Shown piece after piece: positions 1 to 7,903 of a DNA stretch of 63,144 nt; within the stretch, counting starts at the first letter, position 1, and the number at the start of each line of letters is the position of its first letter. This stretch comes from Leptospira sp. (GTDB lineage: Bacteria > Spirochaetota > Leptospiria > Leptospirales > Leptospiraceae), in contig JAACWH010000052.1 of assembly GCA_009991425.1 (NCBI GenBank), positions 1 to 63,144 of the forward strand. The letters run 5' to 3'. Under the pieces are notes generated by a model. The model saw nothing but the letters and a program-made list of their open reading frames with translations. It ran no database searches and was not told where the DNA came from. The translations under genes were made by a program, and so were the position numbers.

Positions 1-170
1 CAAATTTTTGCAGAATCATTTTCAGGAACTAAATTTTCTTCTACAGCGTTTACTAATACTAGATTCTTTCTTTGGAAAATTGCACAATTACTGAAAAATA
101 TAAACAGCATAACTAGAATTATATTTAAAATAATTTTTCTTGCTTTTTTTGATTGAAAGAAAAGATTCAT
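1..170 (-). CDS. Putative lipoprotein, N-terminal part (runs off window)
   Basis: The reverse strand from an ATG at 170-168 stays open to the window edge (about 56 codons). The N terminus has basic residues, then a hydrophobic stretch ending in a lipobox-like FFSNC, as expected for an exported lipoprotein. The start overlaps the stop of the upstream lipoprotein gene in an ATGA arrangement, which suggests translational coupling. No domain is visible in the part present, so the function is unknown. Confidence 0.6.
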   Translation of the reverse strand, partial: MNLFFQSKKARKIILNIILVMLFIFFSNCAIFQRKNLVLVNAVEENLVPENDSAKI

Positions 171-544
171 ATATCAAAAATCGAGTAGCCTAGCCACGTG
201 AAAGCTAGCGTAACAGGAGTTAGGATAAGTTTAGGTATAAAAAGAAAACTTTGTCTTATTACTCCGCCTTGGGGTTTGAACCAAATTATTTCATATGTTT
301 TAACTAAGGACTTGGGTATTACTGAAATAGGATGCAGAATAAGTGCATCGGTTAATAGGGAAACAGCTCCTATGGGAATAAAAATTGGAGAAAGAAGAAC
401 TTCTTGGTAAGTTTCCTTTGGTTCCACCAATTCATCAAATTGATTTGTTAAAACTCTATTCGAATTTCGCATGAAAGCGCAACTAAAACTCATCAAAATC
501 AATGAATAACATAAAAAGGTATTTAACTTCTTGAAAATGAACAC
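167..544 (-). CDS. Small lipoprotein, YceK/YidQ-like
   Basis: A 125-residue protein with a basic N terminus, a hydrophobic signal and a lipobox around residues 19-22 (SFSC). The mature part has proline-rich hydrophobic stretches (SPIFIPIGAVSLLTDALILHP, slightly shortened: IPIGAVSLLTDALILHP) that resemble the YceK/YidQ family of small outer-membrane lipoproteins. It lies upstream of, and overlaps by 3-4 bases, a second lipoprotein gene on the same strand. The family match is by pattern only, and the role is unknown. Confidence 0.6.
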   Translation of the reverse strand: MFIFKKLNTFLCYSLILMSFSCAFMRNSNRVLTNQFDELVEPKETYQEVLLSPIFIPIGAVSLLTDALILHPISVIPKSLVKTYEIIWFKPQGGVIRQSFLFIPKLILTPVTLAFTWLGYSIFDI

Positions 545-670
545 TGAGATAAACTTGAAATTTTTTCTAAGGCTAAGTCAAACGAAATTTTCAAAGTAAA
601 TGTAAATCTTTAATCATTGATTATCTGATTATTTCTTGCTAAATAGCGAAACTTGAAAAACATTATTTGT

Positions 671-1141
671 ATGAAGATAATAAATTCTTTTTCTTTAAGT
701 TCCATATTTATAATTCTAATAGCTTTTATCCAACTACAAAACTGTAAAGAGGTAAATGAAAATGCTAAGACTACCGAAATTTATCTAGAATCATTAAACT
801 ACGCGCGCGACAAAAATGTTAAATTACTTTTAGTTTTTGGAGCAGATTGGTGTAAAGATTGCCATTCGCTTAAAGATAGATTTAGAAATAATCAAAAAAT
901 TTCCACGATCTTAAGTTCAAATTTTGTAGTATTCAATGTCGATGTAGGTAAATTTGATAAGAACTTAGAATTTGCCAAAAATTTTGGTAGCCCACAAGAT
1001 AATGGAATTCCCTCTCTCGTTATTATAGATCCTGCACAGAATGATAAAATTTTAGGTAGCACCAAAGGTGGGGAGTTTTCCAATGCTAGTAATATGGATG
1101 ATGATTCTATAGAAAATTACCTAACAAGCTTTATTAAATAA
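671..1141 (+). CDS. Thioredoxin-like lipoprotein
   Basis: I chose the ATG at 671, giving 156 residues, because it begins a normal signal sequence. An in-frame TTG at 653 would add six residues. The signal ends in a lipobox-like LQNC. The mature domain has the thioredoxin active-site pattern WCKDC in context (LLVFGADWCKDC) and the cis-proline segment GIPSLVIID. The protein is probably a periplasmic, membrane-anchored thiol-disulfide oxidoreductase acting on exported proteins. It is transcribed divergently from the lipoprotein pair on its left. The fold is clear, but the redox partner is unknown. Confidence 0.75.
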   Translation: MKIINSFSLSSIFIILIAFIQLQNCKEVNENAKTTEIYLESLNYARDKNVKLLLVFGADWCKDCHSLKDRFRNNQKISTILSSNFVVFNVDVGKFDKNLEFAKNFGSPQDNGIPSLVIIDPAQNDKILGSTKGGEFSNASNMDDDSIENYLTSFIK

Positions 1142-1380
1142 TAGAATCAAAGTGATATTTTGGAACTCAATTATAATTATTCGATATAATTTTTGATTTT
1201 AATGAATCTCAAAGGAAATATTTTTATAACTATTTCTTAAATTATCACAAATTTATTCAGATTAAAAGATTCTATTTAAATATTGTCTGCATTAAAATTC
1301 AGTCTTAAATCAACTATTTTCTTTCTTAGTGTCAAAAAAAATCTGGATCAAAAATAGACTCCTGCAATCATGTAGGCAAG

Positions 1381-1641
1381 ATGTACAATAACTTGGTTTT
1401 GACTCCAACAAGAGCAGTTCAACTCTATATTGATAACAAGAAATCCGAAACTACAGTTTCCTCTGAGGTATATTCTGTTATTAAGACCTACCGTAAATGG
1501 CGAGAGAATGAATTGATTGGTTTATTGAATGCATCAGGTTACTATCCTGAGATTTTTTATGAAGAAGGTATGGAGCAGACGATTAATCAGCTTCTTGCTA
1601 ATTTCAAATCCAAGCATGTCCCTCATAAGTTCACAACTTAA
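1381..1641 (+). CDS. Small protein of unknown function (86 aa)
   Basis: An 86-residue soluble protein without a signal peptide or membrane segment and with no motif I recognise. The central part (YSVIKTYRKWRENELIGLL) looks helical and charged. It ends only five bases before the SUFU-domain gene, so the two are probably co-transcribed and may work together. The 239 bases upstream hold no other gene that I can see. Confidence 0.55.
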   Translation: MYNNLVLTPTRAVQLYIDNKKSETTVSSEVYSVIKTYRKWRENELIGLLNASGYYPEIFYEEGMEQTINQLLANFKSKHVPHKFTT

Positions 1642-1646
1642 GCCTA

Positions 1647-2774
1647 ATGCCTTCTAAAATTATCTACCAAGAAACGAGTCCTTACGGATCTTTTACTGCC
1701 TTCTTAGAGGAAGACGAAAGAACGACCTATCTTTATCTACAATGTGAGAACAATCCTGAATGGGGAATCAAATCTCTATGGATTCGCAATCATATCCCTG
1801 CTCCGAAGGAAAGAAACCCTGATGACTTTGGCCTAGGAATGGCTCCTGTTTTAATTCAATCTGAATTAATGCAATCAGAAGGTATGCCTTCTATTAATCC
1901 TGAAGAAGTTCATTTCATATGGTTAGAAGAAGGAGATGGATTATTTCTTTTTCTTGGTGATGATATGGAAGCCTTTCTACCACCTTGGTCAGGTCTGCAA
2001 AAGTTTCATGGTTATGCAAGAGCAACTCGGGAGGATGCAATCACTGCAAGTCCTATGGGTGATGCAAAGCATGGTGTTATTTATGATCGTATGATGGAAG
2101 CTAGAAAGTATTGGGAAGGTAGATCAATTCCAGAATCTTGGAATAAGATTCAATCCCTTAGAATGGAATACTTAGAATCAAAATTTGGTAAACATATAAA
2201 ATACTGGTCAGCTGATGGAGGAAAATATCCTCAATTAGGAATTGCCTGCTTCCAATCCGAAAAGACGAATCATCTTAAAGTTTTTTCAACGATAGGCATG
2301 AGTGCTCAAAACCAACCTAGCATAGAGTTATATCATAAAGAATTTCAGAAATTTACAAGAATAGAATTGATCTTATTTTTCCAAGTGCCTGAGCATTCCG
2401 ATCGATCGGAAGAATGGATTCAACATCTCTTAGGGGAAATGGTAAAATTTCCATGGAATACAGGGAACTGGTTTGGACATGGTCATACTCTAGGAATGAA
2501 TAGGAGAGATCCTGATCAACTTTATTTGACTTTCACTACAACATTACTTAGAAACCTTTCACAACCGCTAGAATATGGTTTACCAGATAATAATTTCCAA
2601 CTTGATGGCTTAGTTTCTGAAAATGGAGAAAAAGTTAACTTTCTTGCGCTCATTCCATTGACTGAAGAAGAAAAGCTAGTATGCCAAACGGAAAGTTCTA
2701 AGAAAATTTTTGAAAAATTAGATGAGAAGTCTTTATCATGGATTCATAATCCTGAAAGAGAATCTTTAATATGA
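1647..2774 (+). CDS. Suppressor-of-fused (SUFU) domain protein
   Basis: A 375-residue cytoplasmic protein. Residues about 180-360 match the bacterial SUFU-domain pattern: a segment ELILFFQVPEHSD, then a WI..LLGEMVKFPWNTGNWFGHGHTLGM stretch (key residues W, P, G, H), and near the end FLALIPLTEEEK followed by a helix. The first 170 residues are an extra region rich in acidic and aromatic residues. In bacteria, SUFU-family proteins often occur as immunity proteins in polymorphic toxin loci, but no toxin is visible here. It lies directly upstream of the MoxR operon and may form a unit with the preceding 86-residue gene. Confidence 0.7.
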   Translation: MPSKIIYQETSPYGSFTAFLEEDERTTYLYLQCENNPEWGIKSLWIRNHIPAPKERNPDDFGLGMAPVLIQSELMQSEGMPSINPEEVHFIWLEEGDGLFLFLGDDMEAFLPPWSGLQKFHGYARATREDAITASPMGDAKHGVIYDRMMEARKYWEGRSIPESWNKIQSLRMEYLESKFGKHIKYWSADGGKYPQLGIACFQSEKTNHLKVFSTIGMSAQNQPSIELYHKEFQKFTRIELILFFQVPEHSDRSEEWIQHLLGEMVKFPWNTGNWFGHGHTLGMNRRDPDQLYLTFTTTLLRNLSQPLEYGLPDNNFQLDGLVSENGEKVNFLALIPLTEEEKLVCQTESSKKIFEKLDEKSLSWIHNPERESLI

Positions 2775-2801
2775 GGTGAGGTTTGTTGGTTTAATAAATA
2801 T

Positions 2802-2830
2802 TTGACAAAAATATCAACATACATTCTGCT
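2802..2830 (+). promoter_or_regulatory. Possible promoter of the MoxR operon
   Basis: A perfect -35 hexamer TTGACA (2802-2807) is followed at 17 bases by a poor -10 (TCTGCT, three matches). An inverted repeat ATATTT/AAATAT surrounds the -35 box, which could mark an operator. The poor -10 would fit a promoter that needs an activator. This is a prediction from sequence alone. Confidence 0.3.
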
Positions 2831-2860
2831 CTAACGAACAACATTTTTCGAGAAAATCAG

Positions 2861-3517
2861 TTGTCTCGCAATCCTTCTCTTAATTTTGAAATGAATCATT
2901 TTTTTTACAATACGATATTTCAACTTAGAAGCAAGGAAGAGATGCTTCTTTATGATCGAGTAATCGAATTTTCTTTAGAGGATGAAGAATTAGTTAAAAA
3001 TTTTTTAAGAAAAGAATTTGAAACTGAATCATTAAATTATCCTTTTAATTCATTAATTTACAATGCAGAAGCTGCTCTTTGGGCAGCAAAAATAATTTAC
3101 ACTTCCTGTCAGTTGTTATTGTATAGAGAGCATCAAAATGAGGAATTGCCTGAATTGCTTCCCGATTTTCCTTTTAAAAAAAATGTGGATTCGATACTCT
3201 CTGCTGACTTATGTTTACGTTTCTTACCACAGATAATCTTAGAAGCAAAAAGTATAGATGAGTCAGATTATTTAGTTCCTATACTTGAGAAAATTATACA
3301 TGAATGGCATTATTCAGGAATAGGGATCGATACTAACTTAGAATCTATTAAACTTGAAATGATTTTTTCCAATTCCTGCTTAGAACAATTGTACATAGAT
3401 CGTGTAATTGATAGGAAGGATTTAGGAAGAGCCCAAATCCCTGAATTAAAGAATAAAATAAAATCAAGCTTAGGAAATCACTTATCTTATTTCTGGAAGG
3501 AATTAAAAGAAGAATAA
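2861..3517 (+). CDS. Ternary-system helper protein (bpX4-like, helical)
   Basis: A mostly alpha-helical, soluble protein of 218 residues from a TTG at 2861, or 208 from the in-frame ATG at 2891. Neither start has a convincing ribosome site. The segment EAALWAAKIIYTSCQLLLYRE and the later SADLCLRFLP recall, from memory, the helical bpX4-type partner found beside MoxR genes in MoxR-vWA-bpX systems. It is the first gene of the operon, six bases before the MoxR gene, which supports a shared job. I am not certain of the family assignment. Confidence 0.5.
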   Translation: MSRNPSLNFEMNHFFYNTIFQLRSKEEMLLYDRVIEFSLEDEELVKNFLRKEFETESLNYPFNSLIYNAEAALWAAKIIYTSCQLLLYREHQNEELPELLPDFPFKKNVDSILSADLCLRFLPQIILEAKSIDESDYLVPILEKIIHEWHYSGIGIDTNLESIKLEMIFSNSCLEQLYIDRVIDRKDLGRAQIPELKNKIKSSLGNHLSYFWKELKEE

Positions 3518-3523
3518 AATCAA

Positions 3524-4654
3524 ATGGAAACATTAAATAAACTTAACACTGTTTTAAAATTCGTAAAAGAATCATTTATTGGTAAAGATGAAATTGTTGA
3601 TTTACTAGGAATTTCTCTAGTCGCGGGGGAAAATACATTTCTTTTGGGACCGCCTGGAACAGCAAAAAGTGCAATTGTACGCTTACTTTCCCAATCCATT
3701 GAAGATGGGAAGAACTTTGAATATCTTTTGACTCGATTTACCGAACCAAACGAAATTTTTGGACCATTTGATATTCGAAAACTAAAAGAAGGAGAATTGG
3801 TAACGAATACAGATGGAATGTTACCTGAAGCCTCTTTGATTTTTCTCGATGAAATTTTCAATGCAAATAGTGCGATTCTAAATAGCTTATTAATGGCTCT
3901 CAATGAAAAAATCTTTCGAAGAGGTAAAGAAACGAAAAAATTACCTGCACTCATTTTCATCGGTGCAAGCAATGTGTTGCCTGAAGAAGACTCATTGAAT
4001 GCATTACTGGACCGATTTTTAATCCGAGCTAAATGCGATTACGTAGATCCAGATAGTTTACAAGATTTACTAATAGCTGGCTGGAATTTAGAAAATAATC
4101 AAATTATCGATAGACCAACTATCGCTTCTGAAGAAATCCAAATTTTACAATTTCATTGTAGAAAAGTAAATTTATCTAATATTAGAAAAGACTATATCGA
4201 TATAGTTCATACATTACGAAATACAGGAATCAAAGTTTCTGATAGAAGGGCTGTTAAACTACAAAATTTAATAGCTGCGAGTGCTTTGATCTCAGGTAGG
4301 AACGCAGCAATCAAGACAGATTTATGGGTTCTAAAATATATATGGGATACTGAAGATCAAATTGAAATACTAGAAAGTATAATCAATAATATCATTGAAA
4401 AGGATATTGAGGAGAAATCACATCCCCAAGCACTTATGAACAAAGCTCCAGATCCAGAAGATGTTATGAAAGAAGTAAAGTTTTTAGCAGAAAAATGGCA
4501 AACTGAATCTTTAAGTTTTGAAGAGCAAAATGCAATTAAAGATAAATTACGTTATGTGCAGAACCGCTGCGCATGGATTAAAAATATAGATCAAAGAACA
4601 TACATCGAATCGGAAATAGAAAGCTTATGGCAGAAAATATTGAAGACAATTTAG
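3524..4654 (+). CDS. MoxR-family AAA+ ATPase
   Basis: A 376-residue AAA+ ATPase. Visible motifs are a Walker A GPPGTAKS (about residues 43-50), the MoxR-typical TRFTEPNEIFGP segment, a Walker B LIFLDEIFNAN and a sensor-1 region FIGASN, followed by the helical lid. MoxR proteins are chaperone-like ATPases that usually work with vWA-domain partners to remodel or activate target proteins. Here the partner is encoded two genes downstream. The following gene starts inside this one (28-base overlap), so translation is probably coupled. Confidence 0.9.
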   Translation: METLNKLNTVLKFVKESFIGKDEIVDLLGISLVAGENTFLLGPPGTAKSAIVRLLSQSIEDGKNFEYLLTRFTEPNEIFGPFDIRKLKEGELVTNTDGMLPEASLIFLDEIFNANSAILNSLLMALNEKIFRRGKETKKLPALIFIGASNVLPEEDSLNALLDRFLIRAKCDYVDPDSLQDLLIAGWNLENNQIIDRPTIASEEIQILQFHCRKVNLSNIRKDYIDIVHTLRNTGIKVSDRRAVKLQNLIAASALISGRNAAIKTDLWVLKYIWDTEDQIEILESIINNIIEKDIEEKSHPQALMNKAPDPEDVMKEVKFLAEKWQTESLSFEEQNAIKDKLRYVQNRCAWIKNIDQRTYIESEIESLWQKILKTI

Positions 4655-5361
4655 TTTACTTAATTGAAATCGATAGAATTCATAAAAATTATTTAGGTTT
4701 AATTCGCCATTGGAAAGATTTAAAATTTGCAACTGAGGCTAAATCAATTTGGATTAAGAATTTTACTGAATTACAATTAGAGTCAACAGAATTTAAATCC
4801 ATTCCATTTATAAAATTATATGTTTCTAAGGGGAATTTACTTTATTCGAAATCAGGTCTCGTACCTATTAAAAAATTACCCAATCTTTTATGGACACCTA
4901 TTGAAAGAGCTTTACCAATTCAATTAACAAATCTCAACCCAAATTATTTTGGTTTGAATCAAACACTAATTATACAATTGATTCAAAGTGACATCGAACA
5001 AGGAGCAACAGGTCACTTTGTACATATCAATGAAGCAAATTCTTATATCACTCAGGCATCATCTATCCGATTGAAACAACTAAAATGGATTTTAGTTAAT
5101 CAAGAATATGCATTGATTCTGGGAGCACCACTATTGCCTATCCCTGGTAAGACATATTGGCTAAACGGAAATCATATAATTCCTTTAGGCTATCAATTAG
5201 AATACCCTATTCTAGAAAAATACATAACAGAGCAAATGACTGGGGGTGATAGTAATATGCTTATATGGTGGACTGAAGAGTTAAAGTTTTGCCTAGTTGA
5301 GAAAGAAAGTTTTAAACCTTTATCTATTTCCTCTTGGAGACAGACGGTGGATATAAGATAA
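4627..5361 (+). CDS. Ternary-system companion protein (bpX-type, unassigned)
   Basis: A 244-residue soluble protein with no signal or membrane segment. It is rich in beta-forming residues and contains the phrases LLWTPIERALPIQL and LNPNYFGLNQ, which look like companion proteins in MoxR-vWA-bpX clusters. I cannot name the exact bpX subtype. It overlaps the MoxR gene by 28 bases and ends one base before the next start, which places it firmly within the operon. Its function is inferred from context only. Confidence 0.6.
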   Translation: MAENIEDNLVYLIEIDRIHKNYLGLIRHWKDLKFATEAKSIWIKNFTELQLESTEFKSIPFIKLYVSKGNLLYSKSGLVPIKKLPNLLWTPIERALPIQLTNLNPNYFGLNQTLIIQLIQSDIEQGATGHFVHINEANSYITQASSIRLKQLKWILVNQEYALILGAPLLPIPGKTYWLNGNHIIPLGYQLEYPILEKYITEQMTGGDSNMLIWWTEELKFCLVEKESFKPLSISSWRQTVDIR

Positions 5362-5362
5362 G

Positions 5363-7903
5363 ATGAAAGCTAAAGATTATTTTTGTTCTTATGAAAACTA
5401 TTTTTGGACTTGGGAAGAAAATTCCGAAGTAATTACAATAAGATCCGGTAGCACAATAGCTTATAGGGAAGATTTGATCAATCATCTTTTGGCAATAGCA
5501 GAGAATGGCCTACCCTCTTTTGGATCGATACTTCTAACGATAGTTGCTTTGAATGAGAATAATGATAATTCATTAAGACAGGTTTACTCAATTTTTCAAA
5601 ATAACAATTTTTATATACCAGATACTTGTAAGGAAGCATTTCAATTTTTGACTACTTTACAATCATTACCTAAAGAATTTAAACATGGTTCTAGAAGACA
5701 GATTCTACTTCGAACAATCTTTGAAGAATCACACAATCGAATTAATATACCAACCTCACGAGGCCTAGTTACTTTTATTAAAGATACACGAAAAATAAAT
5801 AATATACCTACTGAAAAAGAAATTTCTAGAAATATCTTTTACAATGATGTAAGAATAGTGCAACTTTTAAATAAAAGATATCCAAACACTGCATCTATTA
5901 TTGATGCGATGGGAAATTTACCTGTTATTGAAGTGGATGACCAATCTCTAAGTGATATTCAATCTAACGATTCAATTCATTATAAAGATTTTGTAGAAGA
6001 ACTAATGAGTCATCACCAAACATTTCATTTAGGTGTATTAGTAAAGCCTATATGGGCAGGCTTTAAAATTCCTATCTTTCAGAGTCATCCGAGTGAACAA
6101 GCACTTGGAGGAATCTCTGATTTATCTAACAAAGGAAGTTTTGATAAATTATTGGTTTCTGAATTTGCAAATGATGATCTTTTATTTTTATCAAGAGTCG
6201 CAAATAATGAAGCATTGTATTTAAATAGAGAAATGCCACCAATTGCTAATGACTTAAAGAGAATCGTAATTGTAGATATTTCTTTAAAAATGTGGGGAAT
6301 TCCAAAGATATTAGCTCATGCTATAACAGTAGCAATCGCTAATCATCCTAAATCAAAAACTGCGAGTGAAATTTATTTAGTAGGAGATAAATTTTATACA
6401 GCGGATTATAATAATGTTGGAAAAATAATCGATCAATTGCAAAAAGTCTCTATAAGTTTATACGCCGAAGATGGAATATCTTCATTGCTCACAGAGTATA
6501 AAAATGATTCTAAATTAGAAATTACTTATATTACTAGCCCTGATTCACTGAAGTATTCTAAAATTCAAAAAATATTAGCCGAAAACTATTCCATTTTCAA
6601 ATACATAATTACAGCAACTCAAGATGGAAATATCGACTTCTTAATAAATAAAAATAAATCTCTAAAGCGTTTACAATCTATACAATTACCATTGAATGAC
6701 CTCTGGAAGAATGAGATAAAAGAACAAACACCATTCATTCAAGATAATGAGACAGTCTATGAATATCCTATTCTATTTCCTATTCCTAAAAAAATAAACC
6801 AAATACTTAAATTAGGTAAGGATAAATATTTTATCTCTAAACGAAATCTTTTTCGATCCAGTGGAAGTAGTTCTAAAAACCTGGCTTGTGATTTAATTTT
6901 ATCCAATCTACCTATTAATGGATATTATGAGATTGGGAAAACAGAACACGGTCAATTGCTTTTTCTTTCTTTTAATCCACAAAATTCTGAACTTTGCATA
7001 ACTGATTTAATAAGTTTCCAATCTTCTAAAACTTTATTTTACCAATGGAAAATAGGAAATTTTAAAGAATTTCTTTTTCTTAATAAGGCTTTTGTATTAT
7101 TAAAAAAATCCCCAATCTTATTTTATTTCAAACCCAATTTCGAGACTAAGCTTATTGAAATAATTGAAAAAGAATACAATATGGAAGAATTTCATTTAGC
7201 TTATTCAGAAAAAAACAAAAAAACGAAGAACCTTTCATCATCTGAAAATTCTATTAATATTTTAAAGAACATTGATTCAATTAGTATTGATAACACCTCT
7301 AGTCTAGTATTCAACAGGCATCGTTTGAATTTGAATGATCAAGGTTATCTCAATTTTTCACTTATGGAGAATTCAGAATTCTTAAAGCAATCTATATCTA
7401 TCTATAAATCTGCAACAAAATCTTTTGTTTTTAAGGAGGGTAGTGAGATAATAGTAAATCCCAATGGTTTATTAATTATGATAAGTCGAAATAAACAAAT
7501 TCCTAAAATATTTTTGACTAGTACCATAGATGATAGTCCAGGGATCGCTACGGAAAAACATTTTTCAGGAAATAGTTTATTTTATAAATATCCATATAAA
7601 ACATTTCTTTTACAAAAGATAGAAAATCATAAATTAGAAGCTGTGAAAATATTGAAATCATATTCTGGTTTGGGACTTTCAGATACAAAAGAAATAATTG
7701 ATAAATCTCCTAATCAATTCTCAATCAGCATTTCTTCAGAAGATTCACAAAAAATGATTAGAGAATTTGAAAGCATTGGTTGCACTATTTCTATTTTCAA
7801 TCCTCAAAAAAAAGACCAAGAGATTCTTCCTATAAAAAAGTTTTATGAAACCTATTTGCAAGAATTTATAAATCAGATAATCCATTATGAATCTAAAAAT
7901 TAA
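5363..7903 (+). CDS. vWA / beta-propeller-like protein with L7/L12-type C-terminal domain
   Basis: An 846-residue cytoplasmic protein. After a mostly helical N-terminal third, a vWA-like Rossmann region starts near residue 300 with IVIVDISLKMWG. The metal-site motif is altered (D305, S307, K309 instead of DxSxS). Residues about 480-750 are beta-rich with repeated aromatic blades, consistent with a degenerate beta-propeller (bpX). Residues about 759-815 closely follow the pattern of the ribosomal L7/L12 C-terminal domain: a helix, then SGLGLSDTKEIID, an SSEDS turn and an amphipathic helix ending in IGCTISIF. This is probably the main partner and substrate adaptor of the MoxR ATPase. The next gene overlaps it by 17 bases. 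Confidence 0.7.
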   Translation: MKAKDYFCSYENYFWTWEENSEVITIRSGSTIAYREDLINHLLAIAENGLPSFGSILLTIVALNENNDNSLRQVYSIFQNNNFYIPDTCKEAFQFLTTLQSLPKEFKHGSRRQILLRTIFEESHNRINIPTSRGLVTFIKDTRKINNIPTEKEISRNIFYNDVRIVQLLNKRYPNTASIIDAMGNLPVIEVDDQSLSDIQSNDSIHYKDFVEELMSHHQTFHLGVLVKPIWAGFKIPIFQSHPSEQALGGISDLSNKGSFDKLLVSEFANDDLLFLSRVANNEALYLNREMPPIANDLKRIVIVDISLKMWGIPKILAHAITVAIANHPKSKTASEIYLVGDKFYTADYNNVGKIIDQLQKVSISLYAEDGISSLLTEYKNDSKLEITYITSPDSLKYSKIQKILAENYSIFKYIITATQDGNIDFLINKNKSLKRLQSIQLPLNDLWKNEIKEQTPFIQDNETVYEYPILFPIPKKINQILKLGKDKYFISKRNLFRSSGSSSKNLACDLILSNLPINGYYEIGKTEHGQLLFLSFNPQNSELCITDLISFQSSKTLFYQWKIGNFKEFLFLNKAFVLLKKSPILFYFKPNFETKLIEIIEKEYNMEEFHLAYSEKNKKTKNLSSSENSINILKNIDSISIDNTSSLVFNRHRLNLNDQGYLNFSLMENSEFLKQSISIYKSATKSFVFKEGSEIIVNPNGLLIMISRNKQIPKIFLTSTIDDSPGIATEKHFSGNSLFYKYPYKTFLLQKIENHKLEAVKILKSYSGLGLSDTKEIIDKSPNQFSISISSEDSQKMIREFESIGCTISIFNPQKKDQEILPIKKFYETYLQEFINQIIHYESKN

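Noticed and set aside
198..410. Plus-strand open frame of 70 codons
   Set aside because: It is antisense to the lipoprotein gene at 167-544, has no ribosome site and no family features.
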